Shown here piece by piece: positions 35,389 through 45,002 of a stretch of DNA of 64,000 nt (its first letter is position 1; each line of letters starts with the position of its first letter). The translations under genes were made by a program, and so were the position numbers. Origin of the DNA: an uncultured Lachnospiraceae bacterium (GTDB taxonomy: Bacteria; Bacillota; Clostridia; Lachnospirales; Lachnospiraceae); contig CANREB010000008.1 in assembly GCA_947629525.1 (NCBI GenBank), positions 1 through 64,000 of the forward strand. The letters are read 5' to 3'. The notes under the pieces are model-generated. The model was given only the letters and a program-made list of their open reading frames with translations. It had not been told where the DNA came from and made no database searches.

Positions 35389-36995
35389 TGAACATAGGAA
35401 TAATAGTAAATTTTTTGAAAGGCGGCGGAGCCGAAAAATGTGCAGCAGATCTAAGTATAGCATTTGAACGATATGGATATGCGGTTGTTTTCTTTACGGA
35501 TTTGGATTACGAAGCGGAATATCAATATAAAGGCAGATTGGTCAATTTTTCATTTAATTTAAATAAAGATAGAGAATTAATGTCAGAAAAAGAAGCTATA
35601 GAAAAGAAAGCTGAAGAATTGAAAAAATTAAAGATAGAATATAATATTGATGTTTCAATCAGTTTTATGCAGTTCGCAAATTACATTAATATTATATCTA
35701 AGGGCAGTGAAAGAGTAATTCTTACCACACATAGTGTAAATTCGGAGTATGCTAAGTATGATAAATCTGTATTTTGGTCAGATCATACATTTAGGGAGCT
35801 GTATCAATATGCTGATGCTATTACATTTCCATCCGAATATTGCAGAAAGGATTGGATAGAGCATTATGGTGATAAAAATAATATAACAAAAGTTATTTAT
35901 AATCCGATAAATATTATGTCAGCTAACGAAGAAGACAATAAAAAGAATATAGTGATTACTATTGGAAGGATGCAAGGTGTAAAAAGGCAATGGCATATAA
36001 TTCGGGCATTTAAAAAGGTTAATGATAAAATAAAAAATAGCAGATTGATAATATTGGGTGACGGAGAATTGTATACTCAATTATGTGAACTTACTGAAGA
36101 ACTTGGATTAAAAAATAGTGTTGATATGCCGGGAAATGTTGTGAATGTGCAGGATTATTTGTCTCAGGCAAAGGTATTTGTTTTAGCGTCTAAGTACGAG
36201 TCACAATCAATTGCGGCAGCTGAGGCGTTAAGTGCAGGTGTTCCAGTAGTGTCTTGTGATATGCCAGGTGGGATAAGAGAAGTGCTTGATATTTCATCTG
36301 CTCAACAAACCGATGAAGGCTCAATTTATGGAGAATGTGGTATTATTGTGCCGAATATTAAGGATTATAATACAGATGAAATGAATGCAGAAGAAGAAGA
36401 AATGGCGAATCAAATATTGAATCTGCTTGAGAATGATAAGCTAAGACGATATATGGGTATAAACGGAAAAAAACGTGCTGAGGTGTTTTCGCTGAATCAT
36501 ATAGGAAATATATGGATTAATGAAATTTTAAAGAAAAAATCAGATAACAAAATTAATATGTATGAATTTGAAGAAGCTAAAGAAAAAAGTATAAATACAC
36601 TTAGCAGTAATTTTCAAGTAAATGTTAAAATGTATATTTCTTATTATAGACTTTTAGAAAAGTGGATGATTTTGCATGAAAAGGGAATAAAAGTAGAATA
36701 TTATTTTAGAAAAAGAGGATTAAAGCGAATTATAATATATGGATGGGGAAAGATGGCAAAACATCTGATTGTAAATTTAAAAAACAGTAGTGTGCATATT
36801 GTCTGCGCAATTGATAAAAGGGCGAATGCAATATGTGATAAATTCCCGATTATAACAAGTGAAGATACCATACCTGATGCTGATTGTATCATTGTGACTC
36901 CAATATATGATTTTGAAATAATTAAAAATGAGTTAATGACAAAAACGCAAATATTGGTAGTTTCATTAGAAGATGTAATTAATGGTTGCAATTAG
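35388..36995 (+). CDS. Family 4 glycosyltransferase with C-terminal Rossmann module
   Basis: 535 aa. Residues 1 to about 375 are GT4, with IIVNFLKGGGAEKCA at the N terminus, TIGRMQGVKRQ, and VFVLASKYESQSIAAAEALSAG for donor binding. A helical linker leads to the shared module at about 440-535 (RIIIYGWGKMAKHL, VCAIDKRAN). The start overlaps the previous stop. It is one of two C-terminal GT fusions of this module, the other being at 26495. Confidence 0.87.
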   Translation: MNIGIIVNFLKGGGAEKCAADLSIAFERYGYAVVFFTDLDYEAEYQYKGRLVNFSFNLNKDRELMSEKEAIEKKAEELKKLKIEYNIDVSISFMQFANYINIISKGSERVILTTHSVNSEYAKYDKSVFWSDHTFRELYQYADAITFPSEYCRKDWIEHYGDKNNITKVIYNPINIMSANEEDNKKNIVITIGRMQGVKRQWHIIRAFKKVNDKIKNSRLIILGDGELYTQLCELTEELGLKNSVDMPGNVVNVQDYLSQAKVFVLASKYESQSIAAAEALSAGVPVVSCDMPGGIREVLDISSAQQTDEGSIYGECGIIVPNIKDYNTDEMNAEEEEMANQILNLLENDKLRRYMGINGKKRAEVFSLNHIGNIWINEILKKKSDNKINMYEFEEAKEKSINTLSSNFQVNVKMYISYYRLLEKWMILHEKGIKVEYYFRKRGLKRIIIYGWGKMAKHLIVNLKNSSVHIVCAIDKRANAICDKFPIITSEDTIPDADCIIVTPIYDFEIIKNELMTKTQILVVSLEDVINGCN

Positions 36996-37042
36996 ATTTT
37001 TTATCCCCCAAAAAACGAAATAAACAAAAGGACGCGGTAAAC

Positions 37043-38503
37043 TTGATAAAAATAAAGAAACTGTCAGACATAACAAAAAAAAAGTATACTCAGATAATAT
37101 GCTTTGGAGCAGGAAAGAAACTTGAAGAATTTGCTACACAGTTTCCTGATATAACAATCGACGCTTTAACCGACAACTATAAATATAATGAAACCGATGA
37201 AATAGTGCTTTTAAACAGGCGGCTCCCTATTTATCCGCCATATGAACTCCCAAGGATTGTAAGCGCTATTCCTGACACAGCAATAATAATAACTTCAAGG
37301 GCATATGACGAAATAGTAGATCAGCTTGACAGAATGGATCATGTAGACTCTGCCGACTGTTATTTATTCTGCGCAGAAAATGAAAGTATATATGTCTCGA
37401 GAACTAATGACAGTCTTGACATGCAAAATTACGCGCTTAAAAATAAGAGCGCTAAACAGAAGAAATATCAGATATGGGAGTATGTTTCGCCGGTAGCTAT
37501 AGCCGGATGGAAAGCCAGAATAGATATAAAAGACATTGCAGGTGAAATGGGATATCAGGTCTTAAAAGTACATATGACTGCAGGGGAAGAAGGAACAGGC
37601 AGAAGAGAGTGCAGTGAGAGGCTGAACAGGGACGAGTGGGAATATTGTTATCACAATATTGAAGAAAATTCCATTTTGCTTATACAGATGCCAACAACAT
37701 CGGCAGAGATAACATCAGAGGAATTTTTGAAACGTTTAGTTGATGAAAAGCATGTACATATAATATGCTTATATCATGACATAGAAAAGTTAAGGATAAT
37801 AAATAATTCAAAGGCAAGACAAAAAGAATTTGAAATGACGAAGAAATTATCAGAATTTTTCATTGTACATAATGAAAAAATGATGGATGCGCTTGTTGAT
37901 TTGGGTATCCCGAAAGATAGAATGTACAATTTAAAAATATTTGACTATCTTTGCAAGGAAAATGAACATTCAAAGAAATTTTCGCCGTTGATTTATATAG
38001 CAGGGAACTTGTCGCCGAAGAAATCGCCGTATATTAATAAAATAAAAAATATTCATGGTGTTTCTTTCAGGCTGTATGGACCTGATTTCCCTAAGGATGC
38101 AATAGGAGACAACATAACCTATTGCGGAGTAATGGATTCGGAAAATATACCGGGGGTTTTTGAAGAGGGGTTTGGACTGGTATGGGATGGCACGGATGTT
38201 TCAAGCTGCAGTGGGGAAACAGGAGAGTATCTTAAATACAACAATCCGCATAAGCTTTCATTATATTTAGCAGCGGGTATGCCTGTCATTATTTGGAAAG
38301 AGGCGGCGGAGGCTGGGTTTGTAATTGAAAATAACGTTGGGATAGCGGTAAGCTCTCTGTACGAATTAGAAAAAATTATAATGGGATTATCAGCAGAAGA
38401 GTATGACAGTATGGCAAATAACGCAAAGATAATTTCAGGCAGACTGCGTAGTGGACAATATACGCAAAGGGTATTGCAGGATATAGAAAAAAATTTGAGG
38501 TAA
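37043..38503 (+). CDS. Rossmann module fused to a Gtf3/galactofuranosyltransferase-like enzyme
   Basis: 486 aa. The N-terminal module is variant (IICFGAGKKLEEF, DALTDNYK). From about 150 the protein resembles GT-B enzymes of the Gtf3 or beta-1,6-galactofuranosyltransferase type: ISPVAIAGWKARI-like start, LIYIAGNLSPKKSPYI, GLVWDGTDVSS and NNPHKLSLYLAAGMPVI. TTG at 37043 is chosen because AAAGGA lies about 10 nt upstream; a TTG at 36986 is an in-frame alternative inside the previous gene. G/C content rises again from here. Confidence 0.78.
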   Translation: MIKIKKLSDITKKKYTQIICFGAGKKLEEFATQFPDITIDALTDNYKYNETDEIVLLNRRLPIYPPYELPRIVSAIPDTAIIITSRAYDEIVDQLDRMDHVDSADCYLFCAENESIYVSRTNDSLDMQNYALKNKSAKQKKYQIWEYVSPVAIAGWKARIDIKDIAGEMGYQVLKVHMTAGEEGTGRRECSERLNRDEWEYCYHNIEENSILLIQMPTTSAEITSEEFLKRLVDEKHVHIICLYHDIEKLRIINNSKARQKEFEMTKKLSEFFIVHNEKMMDALVDLGIPKDRMYNLKIFDYLCKENEHSKKFSPLIYIAGNLSPKKSPYINKIKNIHGVSFRLYGPDFPKDAIGDNITYCGVMDSENIPGVFEEGFGLVWDGTDVSSCSGETGEYLKYNNPHKLSLYLAAGMPVIIWKEAAEAGFVIENNVGIAVSSLYELEKIIMGLSAEEYDSMANNAKIISGRLRSGQYTQRVLQDIEKNLR

Positions 38504-38509
38504 TTGTTA

Positions 38510-40849
38510 ATGGACAGACTGATAACTGAAAACCTAATAGGCGAACTGCCTAAAGGATTAGTGCTGTGGTACAGTTTTCAAAAAGGAAAAAGATTATTAT
38601 ATCTGGGGCAGGATGAACAGAACCTTGATAGCATAAAACAATCGTTCATTAAAATAGGAATGGCTGCAGATGTAATTCATTATTCAGAGTTTGAAAGTGT
38701 TGCTGCAAAAAAAATATTATATGATTATATAATAGTTGTTGAAGTATTGGAAAAAAGTGAAGATCCTGTATGTATGCTGAGACGGCTTTATGATTTGTTG
38801 GATAATGATGGTGTATTCTTGCTAGGAACTGACAATCGCTTGGCAGTCAGATATTTTTGCGGAGACACGGATAAATATACAGGAAGAAATTTTGACGGTA
38901 TAGAAGATTACTTTAGAGTCGGAAATACTGAAGGTGATACTTATATCGGGCGTGCGTATTCAAAGTCTGAAATTCAAAAACTGCTGAAAAGCGCAGGTTT
39001 TTCTGAGTTTCAATTTTATTCGGTTTTTCCGGTTTTGGAAAGACCCCAAATAATCTTTGCCGAAGATTATATTCCTAAGGAAGATGTATCTGTTCGAATA
39101 GCTCCTCAATACAATGATCCGAGTATGGTTTTTTTGGATGAGGAGAAACTGTATAGGACACTGATGGATAATGGGCTTTTTCACACCATGGCGAATGGAT
39201 TTCTGATTGAATGTACAAAATGCGGACATTTATCCAAAGCAAGGCAGATTACGGTATCAATGGATAGAGGTCCCGAAAATGCTATGGCAACAATTATTCA
39301 CGGAAATAATACGGTCGAGAAAAAAGCAATATATGATGAGGGCAAGAATAAGATTTATCAGATTTTAGAAAATCATAATTATTTGAGAAAACATGGAATT
39401 CCTGTGATAGATGCAGATCCGGAAAATGGAAGTTTAATAATGCCGTACATAGACAGTGCTATTGCCGCCGGATATTATGCAGATTTATTTTTTAGCGATA
39501 AAGAATATTGTCTTCATAAGTTGGATGAACTATGGGAGCTGATATTACATTCATCGGAGCATGTTATGTATGAAGCTGTGGATTGGGAGAAATTTGAACC
39601 ATATTGGGAAAAAAGGAAAAAAGATGACCCCAACATATATAAATGGCGTGATATTGCATTGAACTCTGATGAAGGCAGGAATGATTTGGGACCGATTTTA
39701 AAAAGAGGGTATATTGATTTAGTGTCTATTAACAGTTTTATTGTTGATGGCAGTCCGTTATTTTTTGATCAGGAGTTATTCATAGAAAATCTGCCGGCGA
39801 AAGTAATATTAATGCGCACAATAGATTTTATGCTTTCCGGGCACAGCGGCAGACAGCTCTTAGATATGAGGGATGAACTTTATGAAAGGTACGGATTGGC
39901 AAAATATCAGGATTTGTTCCATTCATTTATCGGCGCTTTTTTAAGAAAATTCAGAAATGAATCCGAGTTGATGGTTTATAATAAGAAATACAGGAAAGAT
40001 GCGGGAATCGTTAATTCCAACCGTCAGAGGATGAATTTTTCGGCAGATGAATACCAGAAGATTTTTTACGGGCTTTTTAAAAATATTGAGGGAAAAGATA
40101 TATATGTATTCGGCTCAGGAAATTTTGCAAAGCACTTTTTGTCGCAGTATTCGTCAGAATATAAAATATCAGGGATTTTAGACAACGATTCGTCAAAATG
40201 GGGCAGTACTCTAAGCGGAATAACGATATATTCACCTGAACATATATTATCGCTGCCGGCTAACTCATACAAAATAATAATATGTATAAAGAACTATATA
40301 TCCGTATTGCAGCAGATTAAAAAAATGGATGTTTCCGATTATGGGATATATGATGATAATTTAAAGATTGAGAGACATTTTCCTATTGCAGCTTATGCAC
40401 CAAAATCAGATGACAAGCCTAAAAAGTATCATGTAGGCTATATATCGGGAGTTTTTGATTTGTTCCATATAGGGCATTTGAACATGTTTAAGCGCGCTAA
40501 GGAACAGTGTGACTATTTGATAGTTGGAATAGTGACGGACGAAGGTGTGGTAAAAGGGAAAAAAACTATGCCGTTTGTTCCTTTTGCGGAACGGATGGAG
40601 ATGGTGCGTTCATGTAAATATGTTGATGAAGTCGTAGAAATCCCTATAGATTATCCCGGAACAGATGAGGCATACAAACGGTATCAGTTTGATGTCCAGT
40701 TTTCAGGAAGCGATTATGAAAATGATCCATATTGGCTCTCAAACAGAGAATTTCTGCGCCAAAACGGTTCGGATCTTGTCTTTTTCCCATATACCGAACA
40801 GACAAGCTCAACAAAAATAAAGGCTTTGATTGAAAAAGGTTTGATATGA
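38510..40849 (+). CDS. Four-domain fusion: methyltransferase, kinase-like, Rossmann module, cytidylyltransferase
   Basis: 779 aa. (1) A SAM-methyltransferase-like domain to about 230 (LLYLGQDEQ in place of a canonical motif I, then GTDNRLAVRYF). (2) A kinase-fold region about 240-480 (KAIYDEGKNKIYQIL; FFDQELF near the end). (3) The shared module about 520-620 (IYVFGSGNFAKHF, ISGILDND). (4) A TagD-like cytidylyltransferase about 640-779 with GVFDLFHIGHLNMF and QTSSTKIKA. The ATG at 38510 follows GAGG by 9 nt. Domains 1-3 mirror the two genes at 30314-32334. It probably activates and modifies a polyol phosphate (inference). Confidence 0.8.
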   Translation: MDRLITENLIGELPKGLVLWYSFQKGKRLLYLGQDEQNLDSIKQSFIKIGMAADVIHYSEFESVAAKKILYDYIIVVEVLEKSEDPVCMLRRLYDLLDNDGVFLLGTDNRLAVRYFCGDTDKYTGRNFDGIEDYFRVGNTEGDTYIGRAYSKSEIQKLLKSAGFSEFQFYSVFPVLERPQIIFAEDYIPKEDVSVRIAPQYNDPSMVFLDEEKLYRTLMDNGLFHTMANGFLIECTKCGHLSKARQITVSMDRGPENAMATIIHGNNTVEKKAIYDEGKNKIYQILENHNYLRKHGIPVIDADPENGSLIMPYIDSAIAAGYYADLFFSDKEYCLHKLDELWELILHSSEHVMYEAVDWEKFEPYWEKRKKDDPNIYKWRDIALNSDEGRNDLGPILKRGYIDLVSINSFIVDGSPLFFDQELFIENLPAKVILMRTIDFMLSGHSGRQLLDMRDELYERYGLAKYQDLFHSFIGAFLRKFRNESELMVYNKKYRKDAGIVNSNRQRMNFSADEYQKIFYGLFKNIEGKDIYVFGSGNFAKHFLSQYSSEYKISGILDNDSSKWGSTLSGITIYSPEHILSLPANSYKIIICIKNYISVLQQIKKMDVSDYGIYDDNLKIERHFPIAAYAPKSDDKPKKYHVGYISGVFDLFHIGHLNMFKRAKEQCDYLIVGIVTDEGVVKGKKTMPFVPFAERMEMVRSCKYVDEVVEIPIDYPGTDEAYKRYQFDVQFSGSDYENDPYWLSNREFLRQNGSDLVFFPYTEQTSSTKIKALIEKGLI

Positions 40850-40902
40850 TAAAACCCTATTGATAAAACTTTTAAATAATCAAAAACAAGGTACAGAAAT
40901 GA

Positions 40903-41052
40903 AGCCCCGCCAGTGTCATGCGCCATATTCAGACCTTCAAAAAGCGTCGGCACTTAGCGAAGCAAGCTGTAAAGCGCCGCCGAGCTTAGTGTCCGCTGCG
41001 CTTTTTGGGAGCGCAAGCGTGTCTGAATATGACGCATGACACTGGCGGGGCT
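40903..41052. repeat. 150-bp imperfect palindrome between convergent genes
   Basis: The arms 40903-40934 and 41021-41052 pair with one mismatch in 32 (starting AGCCCCGCCAGTGTCATGCG). Inner segments continue the symmetry (AAAAAGCG/CGCTTTTT; CACTTAGC near 40951 with GCTTAGTG near 40984). It fills the 229-nt gap between the island's last gene and the sensor kinase gene. There is no clear T-run, unlike the palindrome at 5017. It may be a bidirectional terminator or a repeat family; sequence is not shared with the first palindrome. Confidence 0.8.
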
Positions 41053-41078
41053 GGCGTAGTGGACATGAAAATCCTCAA

Positions 41079-44000
41079 TCACCTCATAACCTCCGCAATA
41101 GTCTCAAACAGCTTTCCAATATCAAGCGGCTTTGACAAATGCCCGTTCATGCCGCTCTCCACCGATTTTTTCATATCCTCGTCAAACGCGTTCGCCGTCA
41201 TAGCTATGATCGGTATCTTCATTGCGTCAGGGTGCTGTGACTGGCGTATAAATTTAGTCGCGTCAAGCCCGTTCATAACAGGCATCTGAATATCCATCAA
41301 AATCAAGTCAAACTCTCCCTCGGCGCTGTTGACGAATATATCGACAGCTTCCTGCCCGTTTCGCGCCTGCGTTATAACCGCATCCTCCATTTCAAGGATC
41401 GTCTGTGCGATTTCTATATTAAGCTCATTATCTTCGACAAGCAGAATATGCAGCCCCGCGATAGAAACATCGTCTGCTTGGATATTGGCAGCCTCGGTTT
41501 CGGTATGGTCGCTGCATTTGGGAAGAGAAAGTGAAAAGAAAAATTCGCTGCCTTCGCCCGGCTTGCTCTTAAGTTCTATAATACCGCCCATCATGCGCAC
41601 GATACGACTGCTTATCGCAAGCCCAAGCCCCGTGCCGCCGTATTGACGCGTAGTGCTTCCCTCAGCCTGCTCAAATGCCTCAAATATCCGCTGCTGGTTC
41701 TCAGGGCTTATGCCTATGCCTGTGTCGCGTACACAGAACATCACTTCCCCGTCGTTATTCTGCTTGACGCTCAATGTAAGCGAGCCGCCTTCGGGAGTGA
41801 ATTTGACGGCGTTCCCAAGCAGATTTATAAGCACTTGGTTTATTCTTAAGGAGTCGCCTGTCACATTTTTATCAGCGACAGAGATGTCAGTTATATAGCT
41901 GAGCTTTTTGCTGTCTGCCTGAGGGCGTATAAGATTGCTGACATTTTCAAGAAGCTCAAGCAGATCGAACTTTTCGTGTTCGATCGTCATCTTGCCGCTT
42001 TCGATCCTTGATAAGTCGAGGATGTCATTGATGATACCAAGCAGATATTGTGACGATTGATTTATCTTGTTTAAATCCTCAGTGATAAGCTCAGGGTTAT
42101 CTTTGTGCGTCTGCGCTATATATGCCATACCTATGATCGCATTCATAGGAGTACGGATCTCATGACTCATGCGTGAGAGAAAATCACTCTTTGCGCGGTT
42201 TGCCGTATCATAGCGCTGGCGGTTAAAGTTTGATTCAAGTATTTTGACAACTTCATGCATCTCGTTGTACTGTGCCTGCGTCCATGCGGCACGATCAGGC
42301 GAGTGCAGAAAAAGCACGCATCCGGTGTATGTACCGTTGTCGTAGAGCGGATACGCGACACCGTTTTTCTCAATAGGCACTCTGAGGTAGTAGCGCTGTT
42401 CCGCGGTGAGGTCGTTCAGATGCAGACATACAGGCTGTTCACTCCAAAGTGCACTCTCGTAATCGAAAAATTCTTCCGCAGTGAACCGCACAAGTTCATT
42501 GTCATTTTCCGATTCAGGATCCTGATGCCACTGATATACAGTCTTTGCCGTGTAAAATTCTCTGTTTACCTGCACGAGGCAGATATCTTCCGCGTTAAAA
42601 TACCGTCCAAGCTTAGGAAACAATATCGTTATGATGCCGCTTATATCGTTGCTCTTATCAAAGAAGCTGAATGTAAGCGGAACGATGTTTTTGAGCGGAG
42701 CGCTTGCATGGTCGATAGGAGTAAGGCTTAAGGACGGTGCATCTGTAAAGGCGTGTACCTCGCCGTCAACAATGGCTGTCTCTCCGCTTGCAAGGGCATG
42801 TGCCAACGCGGCTTCCGCTCTGGCGTACGAAGTATTGTAATCGCGCCCATGTGAAACCGCGACACCGCATATGAGACTGACAGGCGGGTTTTCCGCATTG
42901 TATAGGTTTTTTGCTCTGCGGCAAAGCTCACGGGCAGCGGCAATTCCCTCGTCAGGTTCATAATCTTCAAGCCATACCATAAACTCGTCGCCGCCGATTC
43001 TTATTATGGCTACCTTGGAGGCATCAACCTCCTGTTTCCATTCAAGTATCATATTGGCGAGTTCTTCCAGTACAGTATCTCCGACGACGATGCCGAAATC
43101 CTCGTTTATATGCAGAAAACCGCGCACATCTGTCATGAGAATGCAGCCCCTATGACCGCTCTGGATGCTGCTGCGCACAATATCAAGCCCCGAGCTTTTG
43201 CGGTACAGTTTTGTAAGCGGGTCTGTATGGAGCAGTTCGTATTCTTCCATTTCCTGCTGCTTTAAGTCGTTTATATTGTGCATTGATCCTATGAAAGTCG
43301 AATGTTTGCCGTTGGCGGCAGGAAGCACGCGCCCGCTTAATTCAAACCACTGATAGCTTCCGTCGGAAGTATACCAGTTGCAGCGGAATGTGACCGATAC
43401 GTCCGACTGCGCATTCTGCACGCGCGCGATAAATACCTTGCGGTCGAGCGGATGGATATATTCGCCTGACATAAGTTTTTCGGGCAGATCGTTTACCACG
43501 GTCTCTTCACCTGCTTCGTTGAGGTTATAGAATACCGCGCGTCCGGTTTCCATATCATAACTGACAAGAATGTCGGAATTATTCTGCAGTGCGAGGCGGT
43601 ATCTTTCCTTTTCTTCAAGAAGTTCATACTCTGCCTGACGCTGGCGCTGCATAAGCTTCGAGATAGTGTCGTAAAGATTGTCAACCTCAACGACCTGTCC
43701 CGTGTCAAAATGATTTAACTCGTTGCCGCTGCTTGTATCAATGCACTTGTGCAGACGCCGTATCGGGCGTGTGATATAATTGACAAGAATATATGCAAGA
43801 AGTATGGCAATGGCAAGAGAAGAAAGCGTGGCAGCCACAAAAATACCCGAGAGCTGTTTACTCAGTCCAAACAGAGAGCTGTGTGTCTCAACGCCCGCAA
43901 TATACCAGCCGCGGCTGTAAAACGGCGTATTTGTATTGTAGAGCCGCAGCGGTTTCAGAACCAGATATGATGCCTCATTGATATTGGCATTTTTTATAAG

Positions 44001-44981
44001 ATAAAGCAACGGATATTTTGTGGAATCGATCTCAACACTTTCAATGCCCGAAACCATCTGTGCGACATACGGACCGGAAGAACAGATGACGTCATAGTTG
44101 TTGTCCTGCATCTGCTCTAAGATCAGGTAGCCGCCGCTTTGGTCAGAATTTATCTCGCGATACGGGATAGCTTTCGCAAGATAAGGCAGAGATATCTCGA
44201 TGCCCATTACGCCGAAAATATCTCCGTCCGGTGTAGACAGCGGCACGGAGTATGTGATCATATAATATGAGTCCTTTGCAGAGTTGTCCTCAAGGCAGAA
44301 AGGACGGCTCCAATAACAGTAATTTTCCGGTTCATTTATCCGCGCATCCTGTGCGGAGATGTACGGTGCGTAAAAGAAATCATCCGCCTCGCGTTCACCG
44401 TATGGCAGTACGTTAAGCTGCGACTTCCATTGAAGCCCGAACGGTATGCGGTATTCCTTTGCTATATCAGATGAACCTATGGCAAGCAGAAAATCCGAGT
44501 AATCCGCGGGGTTGGAATCGGGATCGGTGTCACGTATATAGATAGCGTTGAGCGCTCCGCCGTCTTTTTCAATATTTGGGCGGCTGAGTATTAGAAAAGC
44601 TCCTGAAGTTGAGTTTTTCCTCATCATATATCCCCATGTAGGCAGCAGAGAATTAAGATATTCCTGCTGAAGACGGTTGTCTGACAGGAACGAATTCAGC
44701 GTTGTATCATTCTCGGCAAGTATATTTTTGAGAGTCTGGTTTGCCGTGTCATATTCCTCGGAAATTGCTGACCATTGCTGAACCATATTGTTTTCAAGGA
44801 TAATCTGGCGCGTTTCAGTGACCTGTTCAAGTCTGTCTATGGAATAATTTTGGAGAGCGGAAAAAGTGCCGCCGAAAATGACTGTTCCAAATGAAAGCAC
44901 AGCCTGCATGATGACAAGCAGCAAAAGCGGTACAAGAAACAGCCTGAAAATATGCTTTGGCTTTGAGTGTCTGCGTTTCAT
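41079..44981 (-). CDS. Hybrid sensor histidine kinase with Cache, PAS, GGDEF and receiver domains
   Basis: 1300 aa. Two membrane helices (about 13-36 and 380-406) flank a Cache-like sensor domain. HAMP and PAS regions follow, then a GGDEF-type domain with intact RIGGDEF (near 664) that could make or bind nucleotides. A GAF-like stretch precedes the HisKA domain (FLSRMSHEIRTPMNAI, His near 938), the HATPase (NLLGNAVKFTPEGG, GTGLGLAIS) and a C-terminal receiver (LILMDIQMP, Asp near 1227). The ATG at 44981 is preferred; the ATG at 44987 abuts the GGGAGGG site. No separate DNA-binding regulator is adjacent. The next gene upstream encodes a solute-binding protein. Confidence 0.9.
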   Translation of the reverse strand: MKRRHSKPKHIFRLFLVPLLLLVIMQAVLSFGTVIFGGTFSALQNYSIDRLEQVTETRQIILENNMVQQWSAISEEYDTANQTLKNILAENDTTLNSFLSDNRLQQEYLNSLLPTWGYMMRKNSTSGAFLILSRPNIEKDGGALNAIYIRDTDPDSNPADYSDFLLAIGSSDIAKEYRIPFGLQWKSQLNVLPYGEREADDFFYAPYISAQDARINEPENYCYWSRPFCLEDNSAKDSYYMITYSVPLSTPDGDIFGVMGIEISLPYLAKAIPYREINSDQSGGYLILEQMQDNNYDVICSSGPYVAQMVSGIESVEIDSTKYPLLYLIKNANINEASYLVLKPLRLYNTNTPFYSRGWYIAGVETHSSLFGLSKQLSGIFVAATLSSLAIAILLAYILVNYITRPIRRLHKCIDTSSGNELNHFDTGQVVEVDNLYDTISKLMQRQRQAEYELLEEKERYRLALQNNSDILVSYDMETGRAVFYNLNEAGEETVVNDLPEKLMSGEYIHPLDRKVFIARVQNAQSDVSVTFRCNWYTSDGSYQWFELSGRVLPAANGKHSTFIGSMHNINDLKQQEMEEYELLHTDPLTKLYRKSSGLDIVRSSIQSGHRGCILMTDVRGFLHINEDFGIVVGDTVLEELANMILEWKQEVDASKVAIIRIGGDEFMVWLEDYEPDEGIAAARELCRRAKNLYNAENPPVSLICGVAVSHGRDYNTSYARAEAALAHALASGETAIVDGEVHAFTDAPSLSLTPIDHASAPLKNIVPLTFSFFDKSNDISGIITILFPKLGRYFNAEDICLVQVNREFYTAKTVYQWHQDPESENDNELVRFTAEEFFDYESALWSEQPVCLHLNDLTAEQRYYLRVPIEKNGVAYPLYDNGTYTGCVLFLHSPDRAAWTQAQYNEMHEVVKILESNFNRQRYDTANRAKSDFLSRMSHEIRTPMNAIIGMAYIAQTHKDNPELITEDLNKINQSSQYLLGIINDILDLSRIESGKMTIEHEKFDLLELLENVSNLIRPQADSKKLSYITDISVADKNVTGDSLRINQVLINLLGNAVKFTPEGGSLTLSVKQNNDGEVMFCVRDTGIGISPENQQRIFEAFEQAEGSTTRQYGGTGLGLAISSRIVRMMGGIIELKSKPGEGSEFFFSLSLPKCSDHTETEAANIQADDVSIAGLHILLVEDNELNIEIAQTILEMEDAVITQARNGQEAVDIFVNSAEGEFDLILMDIQMPVMNGLDATKFIRQSQHPDAMKIPIIAMTANAFDEDMKKSVESGMNGHLSKPLDIGKLFETIAEVMR

Positions 44982-45002
44982 TCCCATCCCTCCCGGTTTT
45001 TG

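Noticed and set aside
42255-42731. 158-codon plus-strand frame inside the sensor kinase gene
   Set aside because: Shadow of the GAF-like region of a clear minus-strand kinase.
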